A stretch of 64,000 nt of DNA from Treponema sp. (lineage in GTDB: Bacteria > Spirochaetota > Spirochaetia > Treponematales > Treponemataceae): positions 1 to 64,000 of the forward strand of contig JAFUTH010000026.1 of assembly GCA_017484285.1 (NCBI GenBank), written 5' to 3'. Made by a program: the position numbers and the translations under genes. The notes under the pieces are model-generated. The model searched no databases and was not told where the DNA came from. It saw only the letters and a list, made by a program, of their open reading frames with translations. Positions within the stretch are counted from its first letter, which is position 1; each line of letters opens with the position of its first letter. Below, piece after piece: positions 56,465 through 64,000 of the stretch.

Positions 56465-58393
56465 CTACTCGCTGAGCGGTTCATACTTAAATCCTGCCCA
56501 ACTCATTCCCAAGTGGTTTGAGAACTCAAGCGTGTTCAAGCGCACGCCGTGGACAATTACAGAAAGCAGGTTCAGAATCATGTTCAAGCCATGACCGAAC
56601 ACAAGCAGTACGATAAGAACGATGAACAGAGCCGCATGCCCAACCAAAGGACCTGCGAAAGTGTTTACCGTTCCGCTGATTGCGGCTCCTGCCAAGCCGA
56701 CAGCCCACAATCGGATGTACGAAACGATGTCCGAGAACACATTCACCACGCCCAAGAGCACGGAGATGATGTTCTTTACGCTCTCAAGGATTGACTTGCC
56801 CACGCTTCCCTCGTAGTTCGCGAAGATGAAGCTCAATGCAAATCCGCCCGCGACGAGCGCGATTGAAATCGTTCCCCACGGAAGCCCGTACACATCGCCG
56901 CCCATGAGCGGGAAGACATTTCCGTCAACGACCATTGAAAGAACAACCCAGTACATGCCGATAAGCTGCACGAACGAGCCGAATTCACCCAAGAATTTGA
57001 GCCGATGCTGCTTATCCGTAATGTAGCGGGCCATTCCCTTCAGATGAGCCACGCAGAGCTGAATCAGAGCGAGCGTGAAACAGAAAATCTGAAGATTCTG
57101 AGCCGTGCCCAGCGTTCCGACAGAGGCATCGCTTGTCCAGAACGGAAGCCATTCGACACCCTCGTAGGCGTTTGAAATCGGCGGCACTGAGAGCGCGACA
57201 ATCCAGTCTGGCAGCTGCTCAGGCTTCAAGCCGAACCAAGTGCAAGTGACCGCGCCCCATACCATAGTCGCCACGCCCAAAAGAAGGACGAGACCAAGCA
57301 TCGGAGAGACTTTTTTGCCGCCCGCAACGCTCTTCAAGATACAGATGAGGGCGACAGCCGTGACAAGCGCACCATAGCCGCCGTCTCCGAAAATCATTCC
57401 GAAGAAGATAGTGAAGAACGCAAGGAACCAGCCCGAAATATCGTATTCGTGGTAGCCAGGAACAGTTCCCAAGAAGTCCGTGAGCGGATAAATCAAGCTT
57501 ACGAACTTGTTGTTCTTGAGCTTCGTCGGAACGGCATCGTCGTCGCTTGGGTCGCTCGCGGCAAAAGCCCATTTCTGTTCTTTTGCGAACGATTCAAACT
57601 TAGCCATAGAATCGATAGGAACGAATCCCGTAATCCACGACAAGTTTTCTTCGATACCCATGCCAGCGTACAGGTTTTCAAGCTCAATGTCCTTCGCGAT
57701 AACGCCGACAGAATCTTTGAGCGCATTCTTGTACTGAACGCTTGCCTTCAATTCATTCTCAATCTCACCGATACGCTGCTTTGAGTCGGCGATTTCCTTC
57801 TTCAAGGCATCAGTTGAGATTCTCGGAAGCACGACCTGATAGGCTTCGGCGGGGATTCCCTCTGGCCGCTCGTTCACGACAAAAGGCTTTTCGCTCACCA
57901 AAACAAACCGTGTCTGTGATTTGTCCTTTGAGACAACCACCGTCTTTGCTTCTTCTCCAATCAGCGCGTATTTGTCTGACGGAATTTCATAGAGCGCAAG
58001 ATGAATGTTCTTTTCTGAAAGCTCGGAAAAATCCGCAGGATTCACGCCGCCCCACTTCGCGAATCGTTCAAGCTCCACCGAGTCGTTCGTGATTCGGTCA
58101 AAGCAAGACTTCTTTTCGTCAGTGAGCGAAAGAATATTCTTTGCAATGTCGAAAGCTGCCTCTTTTCCCACGAGCGTCTGCTTCGGCGTTTCTTTTTTGC
58201 CGAGCTTGATTTCCGTGAGAATCGCCAGTGCCTTCTCAATCTTGGAATTCTGGTCTTTGTAAGAAGCAAGCTCCTCGCTCGACCCCTGAATTTCCTCGAC
58301 ATGAAGCACACCGAGTTTTCTGAGCGCCTTCAACGCGTCCTTGCGCTCCTTTTCAAGAACGACAAGGGAAATTTTCTTCATTGGGACTATCAT
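56465..58393 (-). CDS. atpI: V-type ATP synthase subunit I
   Basis: A 642-residue stator subunit. The N-terminal cytoplasmic half (to about 330) starts KKISLVVLEKERKDALKALR with coiled coils and GIEENLSWITGFVP; the C-terminal half has seven to eight helices (FFTIFFGMIFGDGGYG, DIVSYIRLWAVGLAGAAI) with the conserved Arg of the ion path. The start overlaps the subunit D stop (ATGA at 58390-58393); an internal Met four codons later is possible. Confidence 0.94.
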   Translation of the reverse strand: MIVPMKKISLVVLEKERKDALKALRKLGVLHVEEIQGSSEELASYKDQNSKIEKALAILTEIKLGKKETPKQTLVGKEAAFDIAKNILSLTDEKKSCFDRITNDSVELERFAKWGGVNPADFSELSEKNIHLALYEIPSDKYALIGEEAKTVVVSKDKSQTRFVLVSEKPFVVNERPEGIPAEAYQVVLPRISTDALKKEIADSKQRIGEIENELKASVQYKNALKDSVGVIAKDIELENLYAGMGIEENLSWITGFVPIDSMAKFESFAKEQKWAFAASDPSDDDAVPTKLKNNKFVSLIYPLTDFLGTVPGYHEYDISGWFLAFFTIFFGMIFGDGGYGALVTAVALICILKSVAGGKKVSPMLGLVLLLGVATMVWGAVTCTWFGLKPEQLPDWIVALSVPPISNAYEGVEWLPFWTSDASVGTLGTAQNLQIFCFTLALIQLCVAHLKGMARYITDKQHRLKFLGEFGSFVQLIGMYWVVLSMVVDGNVFPLMGGDVYGLPWGTISIALVAGGFALSFIFANYEGSVGKSILESVKNIISVLLGVVNVFSDIVSYIRLWAVGLAGAAISGTVNTFAGPLVGHAALFIVLIVLLVFGHGLNMILNLLSVIVHGVRLNTLEFSNHLGMSWAGFKYEPLSE

Positions 58394-59052
58394 TTTTCAG
58401 CCCCCTTTGCTTTTGCTTCGGCTTCCTCTTGCGCCTTCAGAGCGGCAGCGGCGGCATTTCGCTGGTCAATTTTCTTTTTAGAGACCTTTGAAATGACAAC
58501 CGCGCTTACCTGCTGGTCGCCAAGATAGACCGAAATCTTTTTGATGTTTGCTTTTGCCTCAGGAATCTTAACCTTCTCGAAAAGATTCACACGCTGACTT
58601 GTCGTGCGCAGTTCCTGAGAAAGCAGCCGTACCTGCTCATCAAGAACGCTGGCTTCCAAATCTAAAGAAAGAGCCTTTTCCATGCGGTCGGCAGCCAAGT
58701 CAATCCAGAGCGGCGTTTCGTACAAATCGTAGTCTCCGCGCCCGAATTCAGCTCCCTCATACACGGGAATCGTTACGCCGGCGATGTTGCCGACACCTTT
58801 CTTTATATTGCGGACTGTTACCATACCCGGCTTGAAGGCCTCTTCTTCGCCGAACACAGAAATCCACACCTCGAATTCTTTTTCGAGGGCGACTCTCTGA
58901 GCGCGGACTTCAGCAGCCTTCTGCTCGATAGTTCTGATTTCAGATTGAAGCTGCTGTTTTTTGAGCGTAAGCGTCGGAAGATAACGCTGATACATTTTCA
59001 GCGCGTCTTTCTGAGCTTTCTGTTCATTTTTAGTCAGCTTAATTTTTGCCAT
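58390..59052 (-). CDS. atpD: V-type ATP synthase subunit D
   Basis: A 220-residue central-stalk subunit, almost entirely helical, starting MAKIKLTKNEQKAQKDALKM with LLSQELRTTSQRVNLFEKV in the C-terminal half. An Ala/Glu/Lys tail follows. GGAGA precedes the ATG. It links the A3B3 head to the membrane rotor. Confidence 0.92.
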   Translation of the reverse strand: MAKIKLTKNEQKAQKDALKMYQRYLPTLTLKKQQLQSEIRTIEQKAAEVRAQRVALEKEFEVWISVFGEEEAFKPGMVTVRNIKKGVGNIAGVTIPVYEGAEFGRGDYDLYETPLWIDLAADRMEKALSLDLEASVLDEQVRLLSQELRTTSQRVNLFEKVKIPEAKANIKKISVYLGDQQVSAVVISKVSKKKIDQRNAAAAALKAQEEAEAKAKGAEK

Positions 59053-59070
59053 GCAATCTTCTCCGCAAAA

Positions 59071-60366
59071 TTATTTGTTCGGCCAGAATTCTGCAATCAA
59101 TTCAGACTTGATACCCGTCTCGTCCTTGTCGAAACAATCCGCAAGGATTTTCCAGCCGAGGTCGAGCGCACCTTCAAGAGAAATGTTGACGGACAAGTCC
59201 ATCATCTCTTTCTCGAACATCTCACCGTATTTGAGCAACTTTTCGTCCCACTTAGACATCATGAAGCCCATCGATTTCTTTTCGAGGGTGTCTTTATAAG
59301 AAGAATAAAGACGAATCATAGCGTCCATGAGCGCGCGATGGTCTTTTCGGGTCTTGCCGTTGACATTCTGCTTGAGTCGCGAAAGTGAACCGAAAGGCTC
59401 GATACGGCCACCCTTAAGATAATACTGACCTTCGGTGATGTAACCTGTGTTATCCGGAACCGGGTGAGTAACATCGTCGCCAGGCATTGTAGTTACAGCA
59501 AGAACTGTTACTGAGCCGCTTCCCTTAAAGTCAACTGCCTTTTCATAGCGGGCAGCCAGCTGTGAGTACAAATCTCCAGGATAGCCTCGGTTAGAAGGAA
59601 CCTGCTCCTGAGTGATAGCGATTTCCTTCATCGCATCGGCGTAACTCGTCATGTCGGTAAGAAGAACCAAAACATCCTTGTTCTGCAAAGCGAACTGCTC
59701 CGCGACTGCCAAAGACATATCTGGGATTTTGATACATTCTACCGTCGGGTCAGCTGCCGTGTGAATAAACATGACCGTCTTGCTCAAACTTCCGCCGTCT
59801 TCCAAAGTCTTTTTGAAATAGAGGAAGTCGTCGTACTTCAAGCCCATGCCGCCCAAAACGATGACATCAGCCTCAGCCTGCATAGCGATTCGCGCCAAAA
59901 GCTGGTTGTAAGGCTCGCCCGAAATAGAGAAAATCGGGAGTTTCTGAGAGACGACGAGCGTGTTGAACATATCAATCATCGGAATGTTCGTTCTCATCAT
60001 TCGCTCAGCCAAGATTCGTTTTGAAGGGTTGACCGAAGGACCGCCGATTGGCTTCATGTTCTCAGTGAGAGCCGGTCCGTTGTCGCGCGGCTCGCCAGAA
60101 CCGTTGAAGATTCGCCCCATCAAGTCATCGCCGAATGAGACTCGCATTTCGTTTCCGAGGAAGCGGATTTGGTCGCCTGTTGAAACGCCTCGGCCGCCCG
60201 CGAAAACCTGCAATGAAACCGTGTCGCCGTCGATTTTGTTGACCTCAGCGAGAGATTTTCCGAATCGGGTGGTGATTTCTGCAAGCTCGTTGTACTTGAC
60301 GCCCTCGGCTTTTACTGTGATTACGGAACCTGTAATAGATTCGATTTTATTGTATACCTTGTTCAT
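59071..60366 (-). CDS. atpB: V-type ATP synthase subunit B
   Basis: A 431-residue non-catalytic head subunit. [35 protein letters not shown] in place of a true Walker [16 protein letters not shown] and [18 protein letters not shown] are family signatures. It lies 18 bases after subunit A. Confidence 0.95.
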   Translation of the reverse strand: MNKVYNKIESITGSVITVKAEGVKYNELAEITTRFGKSLAEVNKIDGDTVSLQVFAGGRGVSTGDQIRFLGNEMRVSFGDDLMGRIFNGSGEPRDNGPALTENMKPIGGPSVNPSKRILAERMMRTNIPMIDMFNTLVVSQKLPIFSISGEPYNQLLARIAMQAEADVIVLGGMGLKYDDFLYFKKTLEDGGSLSKTVMFIHTAADPTVECIKIPDMSLAVAEQFALQNKDVLVLLTDMTSYADAMKEIAITQEQVPSNRGYPGDLYSQLAARYEKAVDFKGSGSVTVLAVTTMPGDDVTHPVPDNTGYITEGQYYLKGGRIEPFGSLSRLKQNVNGKTRKDHRALMDAMIRLYSSYKDTLEKKSMGFMMSKWDEKLLKYGEMFEKEMMDLSVNISLEGALDLGWKILADCFDKDETGIKSELIAEFWPNK

Positions 60367-60384
60367 ATCTATTCACCGTCCCCC

Positions 60385-62148
60385 TTACGCTTTGAGAAGA
60401 TTTTCTGCTTCCGCAGTCAATTTTCCAGATTTAGAGCCGTACAGCTCGTCGATTTCTTTTTCGAGCTTCTTGAAGTCATCGCTTTCAAACTCAGTGTAGT
60501 TCCAGTCGAGGAACTTCTGGCGGAGCTGGTTGAAGTAAGTTCGTGCTTCGTCCTTGTCTGAGAGGGTGAAATCAGAGCCGAGAATCTTAATCAGTTTGTC
60601 AAGATCGTATTTCTGTCGCTCAACCGTCGCGTTCGCATCGATTGCGTCGAAAGAGTTCTGCTGGAAGTAAACCGCGTCAAGCATTTCTTCCTTAAGATAG
60701 ACCAGATAATCGTCAAGCGAAGTTCCTTCCTCACCGACGACCTTCATCATTGAGCTGACATCAACGCCCTTTTTGAGAACGCTGAAACAGTAATCGACTT
60801 TATCTTGGGCGATAATGCCGTGGTATTTTGACCAAGACTGAATCGGGTCGATAGCCGGATATTTACGAGCGTCTGAGCGGGCGCGTGAAAGACCGTGGAA
60901 CGCACCGACGACTTTAAGCGTTGCCTGCGTGACAGGCTCTTCAAAGTTACCGCCAGCCGGAGAAACCGTACCGCCGATTGTGACCGAGCCTTTGCTTCCG
61001 TCTGAAAGGCGAACCTGACCTGCTCGTTCGTAGAACGCCGCGATGTAAGACTCCATGTAAGCCGGGAATGCCTCTTCGCCCGGAATCTCTTCCAAGCGGC
61101 CTGACATTTCTCGCAAAGCCTGTGCCCATCGTGAAGTTGAGTCAGCCAAAAGAAGGACATTCAAGCCCATCTGTCGGTAGTATTCGGCCAGTGTTACCGA
61201 AGTGTAGACCGAAGCTTCGCGCGAAGCGACCGGCATTGAAGAAGTGTTACAAATGATGATTGTTCGCTCCATCAATGACTTGCCTGTTTTCGGGTCTTTG
61301 AGTTCAGGGAATTCCGTAAGCGTTTCGACGACCTCACCCGCGCGCTCACCACACGCCGCGATGATTACGATGTCAACATCAGCGTATTTTGAAGTGGTGT
61401 GCTGCAAGACCGTTTTTCCCGCACCGAACGGACCTGGAATACAGTATGTGCCTCCTCGCGCAACCGGGAAGAATGTGTCGATAAGGCGAACCTTTGTGAC
61501 CATTGTTTCGGTTGGTGCAAGGCGCTCTGCATAGCAGTTGACCGCTCGTTTGACCGGCCATTTGAATGAAAGACCGATTTTGACATCATTTCCCTTTTCG
61601 TCAGTCAATGTGGCAATCGTGTCTTTGAGCGTGTAGCTTCCCTTTTCGGCGATTGATTTTACCGTGTAAGAACCGAGCAGATAGAACGGCACGAAAATCT
61701 TGTGCGTGAACGGACCTTCTGGAACTGTTCCCACATATTCGCCCGCTTTGAGCACATCGCCCGCTTTTGCCGTCGGGGTGAATTCCCACTGCTTTTCCTT
61801 GTCGAGCGGGTCAACATAAATGCCCTTCTCCAAGAACCAGCCCGCTTTTTCCGCGAGCAAAGGAAGCGGGTTCTGCAAGCCGTCGTACACCTGTCCGAGC
61901 AAGCCCGGTCCAAGCTCGGCTGAAAGCAAATCGCCCGTGAATTCGACGACATCGCCCGCCTTGATTCCTTTTGTCATTTCGTAGACCTGAAGCTGTGCGA
62001 CATTTCCGCGGATACGGATAACTTCGCTCTTCAAGCTACTGTCTTCTACTTTAACATAGGCAACTTCGTTCATAGAAACCGTTCCGTCGAATTCGACCGA
62101 AACCATGTTTCCATTAACGCCGACTACCTTTCCTTTTGTATCCGTCAT
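60385..62148 (-). CDS. atpA: V-type ATP synthase catalytic subunit A
   Basis: A 587-residue catalytic subunit with Walker A PFGAGKTVLQ, the A-specific insertion region, ACGERAGEVVE, LADSTSRWAQALREMSGRLE and GSVTIGGTVSPAGGNFEEPV. It hydrolyses or makes ATP in the A3B3 head. GGAG precedes the ATG. Confidence 0.96.
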   Translation of the reverse strand: MTDTKGKVVGVNGNMVSVEFDGTVSMNEVAYVKVEDSSLKSEVIRIRGNVAQLQVYEMTKGIKAGDVVEFTGDLLSAELGPGLLGQVYDGLQNPLPLLAEKAGWFLEKGIYVDPLDKEKQWEFTPTAKAGDVLKAGEYVGTVPEGPFTHKIFVPFYLLGSYTVKSIAEKGSYTLKDTIATLTDEKGNDVKIGLSFKWPVKRAVNCYAERLAPTETMVTKVRLIDTFFPVARGGTYCIPGPFGAGKTVLQHTTSKYADVDIVIIAACGERAGEVVETLTEFPELKDPKTGKSLMERTIIICNTSSMPVASREASVYTSVTLAEYYRQMGLNVLLLADSTSRWAQALREMSGRLEEIPGEEAFPAYMESYIAAFYERAGQVRLSDGSKGSVTIGGTVSPAGGNFEEPVTQATLKVVGAFHGLSRARSDARKYPAIDPIQSWSKYHGIIAQDKVDYCFSVLKKGVDVSSMMKVVGEEGTSLDDYLVYLKEEMLDAVYFQQNSFDAIDANATVERQKYDLDKLIKILGSDFTLSDKDEARTYFNQLRQKFLDWNYTEFESDDFKKLEKEIDELYGSKSGKLTAEAENLLKA

Positions 62149-62160
62149 TTAATTCTCCAT

Positions 62161-62700
62161 TTATTTGTCTTCAAGAATCCTTGTGTAAATCTTCTTGTAA
62201 GAAGCCAAACCGTTCGCCTCATCGAACTTTTTCATTCGTGTGGCAAGGCGCAGCTTGAGACCGTAACTGAACACGGCGTCAAGTGAAAATCCATCTGTTG
62301 GACGCATACTTTCTATAACAGTGAGCCGATACTGGTTGAGGTACTGTTCGGCAGCCAAAGGACTGTCCATACCACTCGCAGTGCGCGCCGCCTGAACTGC
62401 GTCAGGAGCAATCGACTCGTTTCCCGCGCTGAACTTTTTTTTCATGCGGAGCGCACGAATCTGAGCCAGTGCAAGGCGGAGGCTTTTTTCTTTGTAGTTC
62501 CAAGTGTCCACAAAGGAAGAGCCTGTCTTTGAATCTTCAAGCGGAGGTTCAAGCGAAAGACCGTCAAGAATCTTCATTTCATTTTTGCTAAGAAAGCGTG
62601 AACAGAGGTCGTAGTAGTATTCATAAGTAATGGGAATCGCCTTATCGTCGCTCACCGTAAAACCAGGAAGCTGCGATACAAGGTAATATTGATTACTCAT
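62161..62700 (-). CDS. DUF2764-family protein of the V-ATPase operon
   Basis: A 179-residue protein starting MSNQYYLVSQLPGFTV, mostly helical, resembling the DUF2764 family found between subunits E and A in spirochaete and Bacteroidetes V-ATPase operons. Subunit C and F genes are not recognisable in this operon, so this protein may take over a stalk role; that is inference. It sits 12 bases from subunit A and 13 from subunit E. Confidence 0.82.
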   Translation of the reverse strand: MSNQYYLVSQLPGFTVSDDKAIPITYEYYYDLCSRFLSKNEMKILDGLSLEPPLEDSKTGSSFVDTWNYKEKSLRLALAQIRALRMKKKFSAGNESIAPDAVQAARTASGMDSPLAAEQYLNQYRLTVIESMRPTDGFSLDAVFSYGLKLRLATRMKKFDEANGLASYKKIYTRILEDK

Positions 62701-62713
62701 AATTCACCCCCTG

Positions 62714-63328
62714 CTAGTCTTTTGCAGCCTCTTTCATGATTGCGGCAACCCGTGGATTCAAGTATGCGCTGAACAGTTCAGCGACCGCTTCCGCAGAGAA
62801 GTCGTAGAAGGCAGCACCGTCTTTAACGCCGACACGGAATCCAGAGTTGATAGAGTTGTCAACCTTGAGCGTGAGACCTTTTGTGATTTCGGCTTTGAGC
62901 GCTGCTTTGAGATTTGATTCGAGAGCTTTCAAATCTTTTTCGTTCAGAAGAACTGAGACTTCGCTTGCTTCTGTGTCTTTTGTCCAAGCCTTAACCGTTT
63001 CAGGGATAAGCTTTGAGAGCAAGTCAGAAGAATAAGCCTTTTCTGATTCTGCATTGATGATTGCAGAAAGTTCTTTTGTGATGCTGTCTCTGAATGAGAG
63101 CACGAGATTTCGGCTCGCCTGACGAATTGCGTCCTCGCTTGCCTTTTCCATGCGTGCCGTTTCATCTTTTGCTGCTTTGATGATTTTGTCCGCTTCTTCC
63201 TTCGCATTAGCGATGATTTTCTCAGCCTCGCTTTGAGCCTGAGCTTTTACTTCAGAAGCAGATTTTTCGGCAGCAGCGACACCGTCTTTTTTAATCTTTT
63301 CGATTAAATCCTGTACCTGGATGTCCAT
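62714..63328 (-). CDS. atpE: V-type ATP synthase subunit E
   Basis: A 204-residue peripheral-stalk subunit: an N-terminal Ala/Glu/Lys coiled coil (about 1-85, SEAEKIIANAKEEADKII) and a globular C-terminal half (GFRVGVKDGAAFYDFSAEAV). The ATG at 63328 with AGAGG in front is chosen; the upstream extension has no coding character. First gene of the operon. Confidence 0.93.
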   Translation of the reverse strand: MDIQVQDLIEKIKKDGVAAAEKSASEVKAQAQSEAEKIIANAKEEADKIIKAAKDETARMEKASEDAIRQASRNLVLSFRDSITKELSAIINAESEKAYSSDLLSKLIPETVKAWTKDTEASEVSVLLNEKDLKALESNLKAALKAEITKGLTLKVDNSINSGFRVGVKDGAAFYDFSAEAVAELFSAYLNPRVAAIMKEAAKD

Positions 63329-63364
63329 GCAAACCTCTCTTAAAGTAAGATTAATTATTCTTAA

Positions 63365-63392
63365 ATTATAATCCATTTTGATTGTATTGCAA
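63365..63392 (-). promoter_or_regulatory. Promoter of the V-ATPase operon
   Basis: On the - strand TTGCAA (63387-63392), 16 bases, TATAAT (63365-63370), giving a leader of about 30 bases with a Shine-Dalgarno site before subunit E. Confidence 0.7.
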
Positions 63393-63431
63393 ATGAATTT
63401 ATTAAAAAAATACGAAAGAAGAATCCCCACC

Positions 63432-63460
63432 TTGACACGCTCATTCTCATTAGATACAAT
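63432..63460 (+). promoter_or_regulatory. Strong sigma70-type promoter
   Basis: TTGACA (63432-63437), 17 bases, TACAAT (63455-63460), upstream of the small zinc-ribbon-like gene. It is divergent from the V-ATPase promoter. Confidence 0.8.
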
Positions 63461-63497
63461 TACAAAATAATCGATTATTTTTATAGGGAGGCTAGAA

Positions 63498-63668
63498 ATG
63501 GCTGGTGCATCAAAGAACTCTCGTACTACCGTTGCAACACAAAAATTCAACTGCACATGTGGTGGCGAAGTCGAAATGAAGACAAAGCTCGAAAATGGCA
63601 GACTCAAGAACTACGCAGAATGCCAGAAATGCAAACGCGTTGAGAGACGACCGAAAGATTTCAAATAA
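63498..63668 (+). CDS. Small CxC/CxxC zinc-ribbon-like protein
   Basis: 56 residues: an N-terminal basic/Ser stretch, NCTCGGEVEMKTKLENG, then ECQKCKRVERRPKDFK. The CTC and CQKC pairs spaced about 25 residues apart fit a single zinc ribbon like those of small ribosomal or RNA-binding proteins. GGGAGG is seven bases before the ATG, a consensus promoter lies upstream and a strong terminator downstream, so it is a monocistronic, probably highly expressed gene. Function not known. Confidence 0.8.
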   Translation: MAGASKNSRTTVATQKFNCTCGGEVEMKTKLENGRLKNYAECQKCKRVERRPKDFK

Positions 63669-63702
63669 TAGTTTATTCTAGATGCGGAAATCTTACAAAC
63701 AT

Positions 63703-63747
63703 AAAACCCCCGGATTTCAAGAGTGCACTTAGAAATCCGGGGGTTTT
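63703..63747 (+). terminator. Strong rho-independent terminator
   Basis: A perfect 15-bp stem (63703-63717 with 63733-63747) with a CCCCCGG core and A4/T4 ends, 34 bases after the stop at 63668. It could work on both strands. Confidence 0.88.
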
Positions 63748-63832
63748 GTCTTACACCTGCACTACTGTACTAGAGGGCGCCTGTCACCGCCATGATTGAA
63801 AGCGATGTTGCGACAATTGACAGAATAGATTA

Positions 63833-64000
63833 TCATTTTGAATCTAAATACGTTTTTACAGTAATTACCGAGATTATTGCAGTAAGCGTTGTTGTAATTA
63901 TCGGAGCATATCGATTAAATTTGAAATAGAAACTGTTTGAATTAGCTGTAATTGTTGTTTCAGGTGTAATGATATCGTTTTTAGAGAGCCGTTTTCCATC
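63833..64000 (-). other. Possible C-terminal end of a membrane protein, cut by the window edge
   Basis: A - strand frame is open from the window edge to a stop at 63833 (56 codons) with a hydrophobic helix (APIITTTLTAIISVITV) and a short tail. A 45-codon + strand frame (63792-63929) overlaps it and also has a helix. I cannot decide between them. Nothing else is seen from 63748 to the end. Confidence 0.3.

Overview
The window looks like a chromosomal piece of a spirochaete, most likely a Treponema. The support is a spirochaete-style V-type ATPase operon (subunits E, DUF2764, A, B, D, I, K), a CMP-phosphonate cytidylyltransferase fused to an AEP transaminase (an architecture described from Treponema denticola), many signal-peptide-bearing beta-barrel proteins, and base composition that is intermediate overall but drops in the glycosyltransferase islands. 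No rRNA, tRNA or CRISPR array was found.

Layout. (1) 1-9.5 kb: two paralogous Wzi-like outer-membrane barrels enclose a Lol/MacB-type export set: an ATPase on +, and two FtsX-like permeases, a LolA-like carrier and a barrel protein as an operon on -. (2) 9.6-29.8 kb: a mosaic surface-polysaccharide locus. It has glycosyltransferases, a YfhO-like GT-C protein, GtrA/GtrB-like genes, a YdjC deacetylase, a Wzx-type flippase, the complete set for GDP-D-glycero-alpha-D-manno-heptose (GmhA, HddA and a fused HddC-GmhB), UDP-glucose dehydrogenase and UDP-glucuronate 4-epimerase. Recombination scars interrupt it: a serine-recombinase tail, truncated transferase genes, a deleted duplicate of a glycosyltransferase 5' end, and two HipA/CtkA-like kinase genes without an obvious partner. 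(3) 30.1-45.9 kb: a decayed copy and then an intact gene for a YidC-like insertase domain fused to an alkaline-phosphatase-superfamily (sulfatase/LTA-synthase-like) domain. The intact gene heads a tight operon with a TagF-like polymer transferase, PEP mutase, phosphonopyruvate decarboxylase, CMP-AEP synthase/AEP transaminase, three GT4 enzymes, a WbaP-type initiating transferase and a POTRA/barrel-like outer-membrane protein. (4) 45.9-55.7 kb, - strand: a TPR protein, ispG, lipoproteins, a 1116-residue repeat lipoprotein, and a coiled-coil secreted protein separated by one in-frame TAG from a coiled-coil/beta-barrel reading frame. (5) 56-63.4 kb, - strand: the V-ATPase operon with a promoter and terminator. 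A small CxC/CxxC protein gene lies on + at the right end.

Working together: regions 2 and 3 can build nucleotide-activated heptose, glucuronate/galacturonate and 2-aminoethylphosphonate (AEP), assemble glycans on a lipid carrier, and probably add phosphonate or polyol-phosphate groups. The strongest candidate for an undescribed system is the YidC-phosphatase-superfamily fusion co-transcribed with the CMP-AEP pathway. A second recurrent signal is a -10 box placed 6-9 bases before the start codon of several first-in-operon genes, suggesting leaderless mRNAs, while operon-internal genes usually have Shine-Dalgarno sites.
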